Below, in pieces: positions 8,551 through 17,623 of a DNA stretch of 64,000 bases. Position 1 is the stretch's first letter. Each line of letters opens with the position of its first letter. The notes beneath the pieces are model-generated. The model made no database searches, was not told the DNA's origin, and saw nothing but the letters and a program-made list of their open reading frames with translations. This stretch comes from Sporosarcina sp. FSL W8-0480 (lineage in GTDB: Bacteria > Bacillota > Bacilli > Bacillales_A > Planococcaceae). The position numbers and the translations under genes were made by a program. The DNA is taken from contig NZ_CP150166.1 of NCBI RefSeq assembly GCF_037963765.1, positions 656,001 to 720,000 on the forward strand, in the 5' to 3' direction.

Positions 8551-8663
8551 CTTGAAGTGCAGGCGCCGACTCCAGGAGGATCAGCGTGAGCGGCATGCCT
8601 TTCGCGACCGAGGAGGCTCAAGCCACGACCTCCGGAAAGCGTGCGCCGGAACGGAAAGCAACA
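8551..8663. repeat. Dispersed GC-rich Bacillales repeat, copy A
   Basis: A GC-rich block in an AT-rich intergenic region, beginning CTTGAAGTGCAGGCGCCGAC, containing CGAGGAGGCTCAAGCC and ending GGAACGGAAAGCAACATT. It matches the ends of the block at 50842-50905 and, from memory, a family of roughly 100-130 bp intergenic repeats common in Bacillaceae and Planococcaceae. It has no coding capacity. It begins about 110 bp after the IS remnant. The ends can pair, suggesting a non-autonomous palindromic element. Confidence 0.65.
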
Positions 8664-8692
8664 TTCATAGCTTTATCTATATTGTAAAAAAA

Positions 8693-8733
8693 ACTGTAGG
8701 CAAACACCAAAATTCATGGTGCTTGTCTACAGT
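8693..8733. other. Long hairpin, 17-bp arms
   Basis: ACTGTAGGCAAACACCA (8693-8709) pairs with TGGTGCTTGTCTACAGT (8717-8733), 15 Watson-Crick pairs out of 17, with a 7-base loop. A-rich sequence on its left gives a T-run on the minus strand, so it could terminate leftward transcription from the oppA-like gene. Confidence 0.6.
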
Positions 8734-8736
8734 CTG

Positions 8737-8762
8737 AACGCCGAAATCTGGGCGTTTTGTTT
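8737..8762 (+). terminator. Rho-independent terminator
   Basis: AACGCC (8737-8742) and GGCGTT (8751-8756) form a short stem followed by TTGTTTG. It could end rightward transcripts coming through the IS remnant. The remaining bases to 8862 are AT-rich with nothing recognised. Confidence 0.5.
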
Positions 8763-8862
8763 GTGATCTGTATTACAATTTGCCTGTTAATAAAAATGCT
8801 AATAGGCAAGTTTTTATCATCGTTTTTTTCTTCCCATTAACCGAACTCGTTGCCTATTTTGT

Positions 8863-10506
8863 TTACTCTTTTACTTTAATCATTTTCAACTCAATCGAAG
8901 CGCCGTATGGATGGATGATGACGCCTTTGACGTTCGGTTTTTGTAAATATGCTTTTCCTTCGAAGTAGAGTGGACCAAGTGTGCCGTCTTCAACAAGCAT
9001 TAATTTCTCAGCATCAATCAACATTTGAAGGCGTTTCTTTTCATCCGGTTCGACAAGGGCATTGTCGATCAACTTCTTATACTCTTCGTTATAGTAGTTC
9101 CCTCGCAGGCCACGAAGCGGTTCGCCAATCCAAAGGCTTAAAATGTCCATTGCATCGTTATAGTCAGCCCCCCAACGGGAAATCCCCATTTGGAATTCGC
9201 TTGCTCTCATTGCATCAAGGCGTCCGCTGTACGGTTTCGTATCGATTTGTACATCGATGCCAAGATTCTTTTTGAATTCACTTTGAAGGAAGATCGCTGT
9301 GTCTTTCGCAATCGTGTCATCAGCTGTCAAAATTTTAAGCGGCGGCAGTTCGCCTACTTCGGCAATTCCTTTTTCCAAGTATTCTTTTGCCTTAGCAACG
9401 TCCATTTTGACATGATTCCCGCTTAGCTCGCGGAATGTCTTATCGCCGTCACCGTGCACACCTGCAGCTACTAATCCGTAAGCAGGGGCGGATCCGTTGT
9501 TCAAGACTGTTTTTGTCAATGTCTCTGCGTCATACGCGAGTTGGAAAGCTTTACGGATATTGACGTTGTCAAATGGCTTCTCCAGGAAGTTGAACTGTAA
9601 ATACCAGGAGATGAATTCAGTCTCTGTGCCGAATTCTGCGCTGTCCTTGTAGGAGTCTACATCAGAGGACGCCAAGTAGACGCGGTCCAATTCTCCGGCT
9701 TCATATAGGTTCAATGCAGTGCTTTGTTCTTTAATGACTTTCATCGTCACCTTATCTACGTCTACATTATCAAAATCCCAATACTCTTTGTTCTTCACTA
9801 ATGTGACACCTTGCGCTTGATTGTATTCGGTCAATACGTACGGACCGTTATACAAAATAGCATCAGCAGTCAATGCGAATTTGTCTTCGCCGACTTCGTT
9901 GATGAATTTCTCATTCAGAGGGAAATATGTGACGAAAGCCGTTAACCCAAGGAAAAATGGTGTCGGTGCTTTAAGGGTAACGACGAGCGTTTTCTCATCG
10001 GGTGTTTCAATCGCGACTGCAGTTGCATCAGCCTCACCTTCATAAAACTCCAGTCCGCCTACAATATAATCGGATAAAATATTGTAATATGCGCCCGCTG
10101 TATCGGGGTGCATGGCCCGCAACCAGGAGTACTTGAAGTCAAATGAAGTGACGGGGTCGCCATTGCTCCATTTGATACCGTCGCGTAATTGGAATGTATA
10201 CGTCAATTTGTCGTCTGAAACCTTAACGTCTTTTGCCATAGCAGGCTGTGGTTCATTGTTTTCGTCCAAACGGTAAAGCCCTTCCATGACGTTGTTCAAC
10301 ACGGAGAATGAAATGCCGTCCGTTGTCAACACTTGGTTCAAGTCAGGAATATCATTTGCAAGGCTCAAGTTGACGACCTTTTCCTTCCCGCTTTTTTCGC
10401 CGACTTTTTCACCATCATTGCTCTTGGATCCACTGAAGCCGCAACCGCTCAAAAAGACGGCCATTACCAAAGAGAGTACAAGAAAAAAATTGAACTTTGT
10501 TTTCAT
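8863..10506 (-). CDS. Oligopeptide ABC transporter substrate-binding lipoprotein (OppA family)
   Basis: Extracytoplasmic binding protein (SBP family 5) that captures peptides for the transporter encoded by the neighbouring oppB, oppC and fused oppDF-like genes. It has 547 residues, a lipoprotein signal with LSGC (Cys22), and the family segment TYTFQLRDGIKWSNGDPVTS near 90-110. The start is supported by AGGAGG 5-10 bases upstream. It lies 15 bp downstream of the class C26 hydrolase gene on the same strand, so both are co-transcribed, divergent from the asparaginase and permease genes. The specificity is unknown; the neighbours suggest amide- or gamma-glutamyl-containing peptides. Confidence 0.9.
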   Translation of the reverse strand: MKTKFNFFLVLSLVMAVFLSGCGFSGSKSNDGEKVGEKSGKEKVVNLSLANDIPDLNQVLTTDGISFSVLNNVMEGLYRLDENNEPQPAMAKDVKVSDDKLTYTFQLRDGIKWSNGDPVTSFDFKYSWLRAMHPDTAGAYYNILSDYIVGGLEFYEGEADATAVAIETPDEKTLVVTLKAPTPFFLGLTAFVTYFPLNEKFINEVGEDKFALTADAILYNGPYVLTEYNQAQGVTLVKNKEYWDFDNVDVDKVTMKVIKEQSTALNLYEAGELDRVYLASSDVDSYKDSAEFGTETEFISWYLQFNFLEKPFDNVNIRKAFQLAYDAETLTKTVLNNGSAPAYGLVAAGVHGDGDKTFRELSGNHVKMDVAKAKEYLEKGIAEVGELPPLKILTADDTIAKDTAIFLQSEFKKNLGIDVQIDTKPYSGRLDAMRASEFQMGISRWGADYNDAMDILSLWIGEPLRGLRGNYYNEEYKKLIDNALVEPDEKKRLQMLIDAEKLMLVEDGTLGPLYFEGKAYLQKPNVKGVIIHPYGASIELKMIKVKE

Positions 10507-10521
10507 TGAAATCCTCCTATT

Positions 10522-11241
10522 CTACTTAACTGCAATCATACTTTCAGTACAAGCCTTCATGTAAGCTCCGAATAAGCGCATGGAAAACTGATCAGCATTT
10601 TGCATCAACGCCTCAGGATGCCATTGGACGCCGACGACGAAATGGTGATTCGTACTTTCGATCGCTTCAACAATGCCGTCGCTTGCTTTGCCGGAGACGA
10701 TTAGCGGAGAAGGGACATCTTTCAGTGCTTGGTGATGGAACGAATTCACCAAGATTTTATCGGTAGCGGCGATAGACTCAAGAATCGTGCCCTTTTCAAT
10801 ATGCACAGCATGTGATTGGTGTTCCCGCTTCGCGTTTTGGTTGTGCTGCAATATCGGATTGGTATTTTGCGAGATGATGTCCTGGTAAAGCGTACCTCCG
10901 AGAGCGACATTCAGCAGCTGGTGACCTCTGCATATGCCAAGAATCGGTTTATCCAGCTTGAGCATATGCCTCAAAAGCTCCAATTCAATTGAATCTCTTT
11001 CAGGTGTCACGTTTCCAAGCTGCGGCAAAGGTTCTTCGTTGAATAGTAGAGGGTTCACATCGCCTCCACCTGAAATGATTAATCCATCGAGTAGTGTGGT
11101 GATTTGCTCTACGTCGCTTTCCACCCCGGTTGGAATGACAAAAGGTATGCCACCACTTGCGATGACCGCCTGGATGTACGTGTTTTGAAGCATGTGTGCA
11201 GTTGAATCTATGTTGGAAGTGATGCCAATGGTCGGTTTCAA
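10522..11241 (-). CDS. Class C26 gamma-glutamyl hydrolase (PuuD-like glutamine amidotransferase fold)
   Basis: A 239-residue protein of the class I glutamine amidotransferase-like peptidase C26 family, which hydrolyses gamma-glutamyl bonds, for example in gamma-glutamyl-GABA. The nucleophile elbow is GICRGHQ (Cys near 110) and the His-Glu pair is in QWHPEA near the C-terminus. The start is taken as TTG 11241, because AAGGGGG lies 7 bases upstream. The upstream codons to 11289 would place the ribosome site inside the gene. Beside the peptide transporter, it probably splits gamma-glutamyl peptides after uptake. Confidence 0.82.
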   Translation of the reverse strand: MKPTIGITSNIDSTAHMLQNTYIQAVIASGGIPFVIPTGVESDVEQITTLLDGLIISGGGDVNPLLFNEEPLPQLGNVTPERDSIELELLRHMLKLDKPILGICRGHQLLNVALGGTLYQDIISQNTNPILQHNQNAKREHQSHAVHIEKGTILESIAATDKILVNSFHHQALKDVPSPLIVSGKASDGIVEAIESTNHHFVVGVQWHPEALMQNADQFSMRLFGAYMKACTESMIAVK

Positions 11242-11321
11242 TCTCAATCCCCCTTTTTTAGTAGTGAATGAAAGTTTTTGAATCTCCATGACCCATCAGA
11301 ATAGTCTGACGAATATGTTGT

Positions 11322-11354
11322 TATAACCTTATCAAACCTGAAAGAACCTTTCAA
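11322..11354. promoter_or_regulatory. Conserved 33-bp motif, copy 1, between C26 hydrolase and asparaginase genes
   Basis: This stretch, starting TATAACCTTATCAAACC and ending GAACCTTTCAA, is identical at 29 of 33 positions to 18602-18634, which also lies in a divergent promoter region beside an asparaginase gene. Part of it is palindromic (CTGAAAG-AAC-CTTTCAAG). The surrounding intergenic sequence is much less alike. It is a candidate operator for the regulator encoded at 16596-17552. Confidence 0.55.
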
Positions 11355-11498
11355 GGTGTTTTTTAACTATTTTACCTATTCATCTTAGTTGAAATATATT
11401 ATTTAATGGAATATACAAACTAATTTGATTACATGGTTGAAATAAGTTGTTACAAGCTTTATACTTATTTGAAAATAAAGAGAATGGGAGGGTTCAAA

Positions 11499-12509
11499 AT
11501 GTCTGAGCTACTTGTAACGGTAGAGAGGGGCCCATTGGTAGAAAGTTTACATAGAGGTGACATCGCAATTGTCAATGCAAGAGGGGAAGTCATTTCGTCA
11601 ATAGGAGATATTGAAAAGGTAATATTTGCTCGTTCGTCGATGAAACCGTTACAAAGCATTCCAATTATCGAAACGGGTGCAGCCGATCATTTTCAATTCG
11701 ACGATGGAGATTTGGCATTGGCCTGCGCTTCCCATAACGGTGAAAAGCAACATACAAAAAGGGCCGAATTGATTCTAAGCCGATTGGATTTGGAAGTGGC
11801 CAATTTAAAATGTGGTACACATCCTCCGATGTTGCAGGAGACTTATGAAGAACTGATTAAAAGTGGCGGTGATAGTACACCGATCCATAATAACTGTTCC
11901 GGAAAACATAGCGGAATGTTGACGACGGCGAAATATATGAATGAATCGTTGGATGATTATTATAAAATCGAACATCCAGTTCAACAGAGAATCCTATCCG
12001 TCATTAGCGAGTTGACGGATGTACTTGTGGAGGATATCCAAATCGGAACAGACGGATGCGGCGTCCCAGTACATGGGATTCCGTTGCGGAATTTGGCACT
12101 CGGGTTTGCAAGGATGGCTGATCCGAGCGGATTAATAGAATCACGGCAACAATCAATCGGCCGGGTAACGGCAGCGATGATGAATGCGCCGGAAATGGTT
12201 GGCGGTACCTCACGCTTCTGCACTGATTTCATGAAGCATATGGGTCGAAAGATGTTCGGCAAATCCGGTGCGGAAGGGGTTTATTGTGTAGGGGTGCCAA
12301 AAGCGGGCATTGGGATCGCCGTCAAGATTGAGGATGGCAATAGCCGTGCGACAAACGCCGTCATCATGGAAATCCTTAGCCAGATGAACTTGATTGATGA
12401 GCAGGAAGCAAAAGCTCTTGAGCGTTATCATTTCCCTGCCCTGTTGAATGTGCGGAAAGAGAAGGTGGGTGTGTTGAAGCCCGTGTTTTCGATTTACCAA
12501 AAGGTATAA
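11499..12509 (+). CDS. Asparaginase II family protein (copy 1)
   Basis: Asparaginase II (Rhizobium etli AnsA-like) family enzyme, unrelated to the E. coli type; it hydrolyses L-asparagine or related amides to aspartate and ammonia. The 336 residues show the family signatures VERGPLVESxHRG, FARSSMKPLQ, CASHNGE, NNCSGKHSGML and DGCGVPVHG. ATG 11499 is preceded by GGGAGG. It is about three quarters identical by eye to the second copy at 18749-19765. It reads towards oppB after 43 bp, so it is probably the first gene of the permease operon. Confidence 0.87.
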   Translation: MSELLVTVERGPLVESLHRGDIAIVNARGEVISSIGDIEKVIFARSSMKPLQSIPIIETGAADHFQFDDGDLALACASHNGEKQHTKRAELILSRLDLEVANLKCGTHPPMLQETYEELIKSGGDSTPIHNNCSGKHSGMLTTAKYMNESLDDYYKIEHPVQQRILSVISELTDVLVEDIQIGTDGCGVPVHGIPLRNLALGFARMADPSGLIESRQQSIGRVTAAMMNAPEMVGGTSRFCTDFMKHMGRKMFGKSGAEGVYCVGVPKAGIGIAVKIEDGNSRATNAVIMEILSQMNLIDEQEAKALERYHFPALLNVRKEKVGVLKPVFSIYQKV

Positions 12510-12552
12510 GACGAACCTATGAATAGGAAATTCATGTGAAGGGGTGAAAGGG

Positions 12553-13488
12553 ATGAAGAAATTCATTGTCGTCAGAGTCGTTAATATCATCATGACACTT
12601 GTCGTTATTGCGACAGCTACATTTTTTTTGATGAAACTGTTGCCGGGATCGCCATTTGATGAAGAAAAGCTGGCCGGTCTTTCGGAAGAGGCAAGGATTG
12701 AATTCTATGCCAGATATGGACTTGATAAGCCAGTGATCCTGCAATACGGAATCTATATGGGGAACTTGGTGAAAGGCGACTTGGGAACGTCCTTTTACTT
12801 CAAAGGGCAAAAGGTTGAATCGCTCATCAAAGGTAGAATCGGGCCATCTGCATTACTTGGCTTGCAGGCAGTCATTTTAGGAATGTCTATCGGTCTCATT
12901 TTAGGGATGATTGCAGCATTCAGACATAATACGGCTTGGGATTACTTCACGATGTTCATTGCCGTAATTGGTGTTTCGATACCGAACTTCGTCTTTGCTG
13001 CATTGCTGCAATATTATATTGGGTTGAAATGGGGAATCCTCCCCGTTGCTTTCTGGGAGAACTATAGCAGTTCGGTGTTGCCGACTATCGCTCTAACGAT
13101 GATGGTCATTGCCCTTATCGCACGATTCACGCGGAACGAAATGCTTGAAGTACTCCAGCAAGACTATATTTTGACCGCAAAATCAAAAGGACTTTCAAAA
13201 TGGAGAGTCATTTTCAACCACACACTTAGAAATTCACTCATCCCAATCATTACAATATTGGGTCCAATCACCGTTAGCTTGCTCACGGGATCTTTAGTTA
13301 TTGAAAATATTTTCGGTATACCAGGGATCGGAAGCTTGTTCGTTGACTCGATCAAGGTGAATGATTACACGACAATAATGGGATTGACGTTATTTTACAG
13401 TGCGTTTTATATCCTTACCATTTTAGTCGTCGATTTATTATATGGAATCATTGATCCGCGAATACGTCTGACAGAGTCGAAGGGGTGA
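12553..13488 (+). CDS. Peptide ABC transporter permease, OppB/DppB type
   Basis: Integral membrane subunit of the peptide importer. The 311 residues contain about six transmembrane segments, an N-terminal helix followed by the DppB-like stretch LPGSPFDEEKLAG, and the cytoplasmic EAA loop (about TAKSKGLSKWRVIFNHTLRN) that docks the ATPase. ATG 12553 is used, with GGGGTGAAAGGG in front; GTG 12544 lies inside that ribosome site. The next permease starts 5 bp after the stop. Confidence 0.9.
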   Translation: MKKFIVVRVVNIIMTLVVIATATFFLMKLLPGSPFDEEKLAGLSEEARIEFYARYGLDKPVILQYGIYMGNLVKGDLGTSFYFKGQKVESLIKGRIGPSALLGLQAVILGMSIGLILGMIAAFRHNTAWDYFTMFIAVIGVSIPNFVFAALLQYYIGLKWGILPVAFWENYSSSVLPTIALTMMVIALIARFTRNEMLEVLQQDYILTAKSKGLSKWRVIFNHTLRNSLIPIITILGPITVSLLTGSLVIENIFGIPGIGSLFVDSIKVNDYTTIMGLTLFYSAFYILTILVVDLLYGIIDPRIRLTESKG

Positions 13489-13493
13489 GGGGG

Positions 13494-14462
13494 ATGGCTA
13501 ACAACAGCGTAAAAGAATATGATGGCCGAGTGGATGAGTTGATCGATATGGATTTCGAAGAAAATTCTTTTGAAGTCGTTGGCTACCAAAAAGATTCACA
13601 GGATGTCATCACTCGACCACAAATGAGCATGTTCAAGGAAAGTTGGATTCGTCTTAAGAAAAATAAAGGGGCGATGCTGAGCTTGGTCATCCTCTCTATT
13701 CTTATCGTTATGGCGATTATCGGTCCATATCTTAATGAATATTCTTATGAGCAAACCGATTACGATAATGTGTATCAGAAGCCAAGTGGCGAGCATTGGC
13801 TTGGGACGGACCGGTTTGGCCGGGACCAATGGACGCGGATTTGGGAAGGAACAAGAATATCCTTATATATAGCTTTTTTAGCGGCGACTCTTGATTTGAT
13901 CATTGGTGTTATGTATGGTGCTGTTTCTGCTCTATTAGGCGGACGAGTGGATAATGTGATGCAACGAATTATTGAAGTGTTGGTCGGTATCCCGAATCTC
14001 ATTTTAATCATCTTACTCATCATGTTGATGAAACCGGGAATTGTAACGATTACCATTGCGATGGTTATTACAGGTTGGGTTAATATGGCGAGGCTTGTCC
14101 GTTCCCAGGTATTTAAACTGAAGACGCAGGAATTCATTCTCGCCTCAAGGGCTTTGGGTGCAACGAACGGTAGGCTCATCAAAGAGCATTTCATTCCGAA
14201 TACGCTTGGCCTCATCATTGTCAATATGATGTTCACGATACCTGCGGCAATTTTCACGGAAGCATTTTTAAGCTTCATTGGCCTTGGGTTACAGGAACCA
14301 CTCGCCTCTTTGGGTGTATTAATAAATGACGGATTCCAGGCAATGAGAAACCATTTCTATCTATTGCTATTCCCAGCATTGGTCATTGTCGGACTTATGG
14401 TCTGCTTCAATCTATTGGCAGACGGTCTTCGAGATGCACTCGATCCGAAAATGAAAAAGTGA
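13494..14462 (+). CDS. Peptide ABC transporter permease, OppC/DppC type
   Basis: Second permease subunit, 322 residues. It has a long N-terminal cytoplasmic segment (about 1-55, acidic), then an OppC N-terminal segment with the first membrane helix (about 57-77). An extracytoplasmic part containing GEHWLGTDRFGRDQWTRI, a DppC hallmark, follows, then five more helices with the EAA loop LASRALGATNGRLIKEH. ATG 13494 is used because it follows GAGGGGG. It is co-transcribed with oppB and the fused ATPase. Confidence 0.92.
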   Translation: MANNSVKEYDGRVDELIDMDFEENSFEVVGYQKDSQDVITRPQMSMFKESWIRLKKNKGAMLSLVILSILIVMAIIGPYLNEYSYEQTDYDNVYQKPSGEHWLGTDRFGRDQWTRIWEGTRISLYIAFLAATLDLIIGVMYGAVSALLGGRVDNVMQRIIEVLVGIPNLILIILLIMLMKPGIVTITIAMVITGWVNMARLVRSQVFKLKTQEFILASRALGATNGRLIKEHFIPNTLGLIIVNMMFTIPAAIFTEAFLSFIGLGLQEPLASLGVLINDGFQAMRNHFYLLLFPALVIVGLMVCFNLLADGLRDALDPKMKK

Positions 14463-14498
14463 TGTATTGGATCTATTGAATAAGAGAGGGGGATTTCA

Positions 14499-16505
14499 AT
14501 GAAGCCATTACTGGAAGTGAAAGATTTACATGTATCGTTCCATACCCAGGCGGGAGTTGTCAAAGCCGTCAGGGGTGTCGATTTTACGATAAATAAAGGT
14601 GAGACATTGGCTATTGTAGGGGAGTCGGGATCGGGCAAATCGGTCACATCCAAAGCAATCATGAAACTTTTGCCCGACAAAGTCGCTACATATGATGGCG
14701 GACAGGTCCTTTTCGACGGTCAAAACCTGCTTGAAGCTTCAGAGCGGCGAATGGAGGTTGTCCGCGGCTCGGAAATCGCCATGGTGTTCCAAGATCCGAT
14801 GACGGCGCTGAATCCTACGATGACAATCGGAAAGCAAGTCGCAGAAAGTGTCATGAAACACCAAAAGTTATCGAAAAAAGAGGCGCAGAAACGTGCCGTT
14901 GAAATATTGGAACTTGTTGGCATACCGGAGCCTGCCACCCGCGTGAATCAGTACCCTCATCAGTTTTCGGGAGGGATGAGGCAGCGCGTCGTCATCGCAA
15001 TCGCTATTGCCTGCAATCCGAGGCTTCTCATTGCGGATGAACCGACAACGGCCTTGGACGTAACGATTCAGGCGCAGATTTTAGATTTATTGAAAGACAT
15101 CCAGAAACGGATGGGCACGGCGATCATCCTAATTACCCATGATTTAGGCGTCGTTGCTAATATGGCGGATAAAGTCGCGGTCATGTATGCAGGTAAAATC
15201 GTTGAAGAGGGGACAGTCAATGAAGTCTTCTATGAATCGCAGCACCCTTATACGTGGGGTCTGTTGAAATCGATTCCCGACCTGGATGCCGAAGAGGTGC
15301 TGTACTCAATCCCGGGCTCACCTCCGGATTTATTGCACCCGCCTGTCGGGGACGCATTTGCTGTGCGGAATGAATTTGCATTGGCGATTGATTATAAAAC
15401 CCAGCCGCCGATGTTCAAAGTGTCCGACAGCCATTATGCCGCAACTTGGCTGCTGCACCCAAAAGCGCCCGATCTCTCGTCGGTTATTCAAGTTAAGGAA
15501 AGGGAAAGGATCGCAGTCGCGAAAAAGAGGAAAAGTAAGATTGCAGATTCATCCCCGATAATCCAAGTAAAAGACCTGCAGAAGCATTTTCATTTATCCG
15601 GGAACAAGCACTTGCGCGCAGTCGACGGCGTTTCTTTCGATATAAATAAAGGGGAAACGCTCGGTCTTGTTGGAGAGTCTGGATGCGGGAAGTCGACGAC
15701 CGGCAGGACGATCATCCGTTTATATGAACCTTCTGGTGGAGAAGTCTACTTCAACGGGGAGCCCATTCACGGCCAGTTGAAGAAGGGGCAGGAAAATCGG
15801 ATGAAACAAAAGATCCAAATGATTTTCCAAGACCCGTACGCTTCACTTGACCCACGGAAAAAAGTTCTCGATTCTGTCGCGGAGGGCATCGATATCCATC
15901 GACTAACAGCCAGTCCGAAAGACAGGAAGGATATTGTACAAAACCTGCTTGAAGTCGTCGGACTAAATAAGGAGTTCATGAATAGGTATCCGCATGAATT
16001 TTCAGGGGGTCAAAGGCAACGGGTTGGCATCGCACGCGCCTTGGCGGTGAACCCCGAAGTGATCATTGCGGATGAGCCGATATCCGCACTCGATGTGTCG
16101 ATTCAGGCCCAAGTCGTAAATTTGCTGAAGGACTTGCAGTATGAGAAGAATTTAACGTATTTATTTATCGCGCATGATATTTCGATGGTGAAATATATAA
16201 GCGATCGCATCGGTGTCATGTATTTAGGGAATCTTGTTGAGCTTGCCCCAACGAAAGCGATCAGCGAAAATCCCCTTCATCCGTATACGCAGGCGCTAAT
16301 GTCGGCTGTGCCTGTACCGGATCCAATGGAAGAACGGGGCAGGGAACGTATCGTTTTGACGGGGGATCTTCCGAATCCGATGAACCCGCCGACCGGATGC
16401 CGTTTTCGGACGCGCTGTCCATATGCAATGGAAAAATGTAAGGAGACTCCGATTTGGAAAGAAGCTGAAGAGAATCATTGGGTTGCTTGTCATCTCATCG
16501 ATTGA
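14499..16505 (+). CDS. Fused OppD-OppF peptide transporter ATPase
   Basis: One 668-residue polypeptide carries both ATPase domains that are usually separate OppD and OppF proteins, as in GsiA or YejF. Domain 1 (about 1-325) has Walker A GESGSGKS, signature SGGMRQR and Walker [13 protein letters not shown]. Domain 2 (about 350-668) has Walker A GESGCGKS, signature SGGQRQR and [12 protein letters not shown]. The C-terminal oligopeptide-transporter segment has the cysteines [14 protein letters not shown]. The reading frame through the linker (about 300-350) is continuous, so this is a real fusion. The linker retains a remnant of the OppD C-terminal domain but lacks its cysteines. Confidence 0.93.
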   Translation: MKPLLEVKDLHVSFHTQAGVVKAVRGVDFTINKGETLAIVGESGSGKSVTSKAIMKLLPDKVATYDGGQVLFDGQNLLEASERRMEVVRGSEIAMVFQDPMTALNPTMTIGKQVAESVMKHQKLSKKEAQKRAVEILELVGIPEPATRVNQYPHQFSGGMRQRVVIAIAIACNPRLLIADEPTTALDVTIQAQILDLLKDIQKRMGTAIILITHDLGVVANMADKVAVMYAGKIVEEGTVNEVFYESQHPYTWGLLKSIPDLDAEEVLYSIPGSPPDLLHPPVGDAFAVRNEFALAIDYKTQPPMFKVSDSHYAATWLLHPKAPDLSSVIQVKERERIAVAKKRKSKIADSSPIIQVKDLQKHFHLSGNKHLRAVDGVSFDINKGETLGLVGESGCGKSTTGRTIIRLYEPSGGEVYFNGEPIHGQLKKGQENRMKQKIQMIFQDPYASLDPRKKVLDSVAEGIDIHRLTASPKDRKDIVQNLLEVVGLNKEFMNRYPHEFSGGQRQRVGIARALAVNPEVIIADEPISALDVSIQAQVVNLLKDLQYEKNLTYLFIAHDISMVKYISDRIGVMYLGNLVELAPTKAISENPLHPYTQALMSAVPVPDPMEERGRERIVLTGDLPNPMNPPTGCRFRTRCPYAMEKCKETPIWKEAEENHWVACHLID

Positions 16506-16595
16506 TCGAAGCGAGTCTACTGTCTATTGACCTATGGAATGATGGTAAGATAGATGCAAAATGAGTAGATGGATAATGGAAGATGAGGAGAAAGA

Positions 16596-17552
16596 ATGAA
16601 AACCAAAATTCATATCATCTCGATACAAGAAGGTTATTTAACAATAATCTCTAAACAACTGGAACTAATTTTTGGTGATAAAGCAGTCATCTCAAAATTG
16701 GTCGTCAAAGATTTGGATGGTGACAGCATTTCAGCGGAGGACATAGTCGTTTTATCAAGAAAAATACTAATGGGGGTAATCCGGCCTTTCATTCCGAAAG
16801 AATGCAAGACGATCATTGCACACCGGGAAGTGAATATTGCGAACACTAAGCGGTTGATCAGCTTGCCGGCTGGCCAGAAACTGTTGGTTGTCAACGACAC
16901 CCTTGAAAATGCGCAAGAGACATTAGACTCTTTAGAGAATATTTTCTTTACCCATACGTATTATTTGGACGACGAAAATAACCCCGATCAAGCCATGGCT
17001 GCGGATATCGACTATATCGTCACGCCGGGCGAGATGAAATTCGTCCCAAGCAGATTTTCTAATGTCATTGACATTGGTAATAGATTGCTATCTTATGGGA
17101 CGGTTTGGGAAATAGCAGAAGCGTTGGAAGCAGGTTTCACCCATGAACAATTGGTGAACCGTTATGTGAAATCCCAGGTGTCGCTGGCGGAGCAAGACGC
17201 GTCTAACTTTGAATACGAAAAGGATTCTAATGCGAATGCCGCGAACCTTTCGCAAAACGAGATCTTTTCTATAAACAGGAAAATTGAAGAGCATGGCTTT
17301 TTAAAGGAAAGTATTAAAATATTAAGCATTTATGCTGAAGGAAAGGCTCGGCTTAAAACATTCGGACGGATAAAACTGAAGAAGCTTTTGGAAGAGCATG
17401 AAATTTTCTTATCCGAACAGCAAATCCGCCTCCGCCTCGAAATTTTACAAGAGCTTGGACTGTTGAATGCCCGCCAAGGAAGAAGCGGAACGACGATCAC
17501 GAATTTAGGGGAAAGCTATTATTTGCTGGCAAAAGACTTGATACAATTATAA
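16596..17552 (+). CDS. Probable transcriptional regulator with PrpR-N-like sensor and C-terminal winged helix
   Basis: A 318-residue soluble protein, not assigned to a named gene. The N-terminal half (about 1-180) resembles the PrpR N-terminal ligand-sensing fold seen in some sigma-54 activators, with mixed alpha/beta and segments such as EDIVVLSRK, CKTIIAHREVN and DIDYIVTPGE. The C-terminal part (about 240-318) looks like a winged helix (KLLEEHEIFLSEQQIRLRLEILQELGLLNARQGRSGTT shortened here). No AAA+ domain, GAFTGA loop or Walker motif is present. It follows the transporter genes by 90 bp and is the best candidate controller of this locus, perhaps binding the motif at 11322 and 18602. The family assignment is by eye. 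Confidence 0.6.
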   Translation: MKTKIHIISIQEGYLTIISKQLELIFGDKAVISKLVVKDLDGDSISAEDIVVLSRKILMGVIRPFIPKECKTIIAHREVNIANTKRLISLPAGQKLLVVNDTLENAQETLDSLENIFFTHTYYLDDENNPDQAMAADIDYIVTPGEMKFVPSRFSNVIDIGNRLLSYGTVWEIAEALEAGFTHEQLVNRYVKSQVSLAEQDASNFEYEKDSNANAANLSQNEIFSINRKIEEHGFLKESIKILSIYAEGKARLKTFGRIKLKKLLEEHEIFLSEQQIRLRLEILQELGLLNARQGRSGTTITNLGESYYLLAKDLIQL

Positions 17553-17592
17553 ATAAACACCTCCGCCGATGTCGATGTGGAGGTGTTTATTT
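17551..17592. terminator. Bidirectional terminator
   Basis: A perfect 14-bp stem (17551-17564 with 17579-17592, core ACACCTCC/GGAGGTGT) with A-rich and T-rich flanks works on both strands. It separates the regulator gene from the convergent dipeptidase gene and overlaps the regulator stop codon. Confidence 0.85.
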
Positions 17593-17623
17593 ATGTGCGC
17601 TCGGAATGGCCACCCTAAGCTTT

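Noticed and set aside
8552..8737. Small open frame across the dispersed repeat
   Set aside because: The coding content comes from a GC-rich non-coding repeat; there is no ribosome site, and the frame continues into a hairpin.
14499..16505. Frameshift or assembly fusion of two ATPase genes
   Set aside because: The linker reads in frame without stops, and similar natural fusions (GsiA, YejF type) are known.
16506..16595. Promoter for the regulator gene
   Set aside because: TTGACC at 16527 has only a poor -10 at the right distance, so the regulator may simply be read from the transporter transcript.
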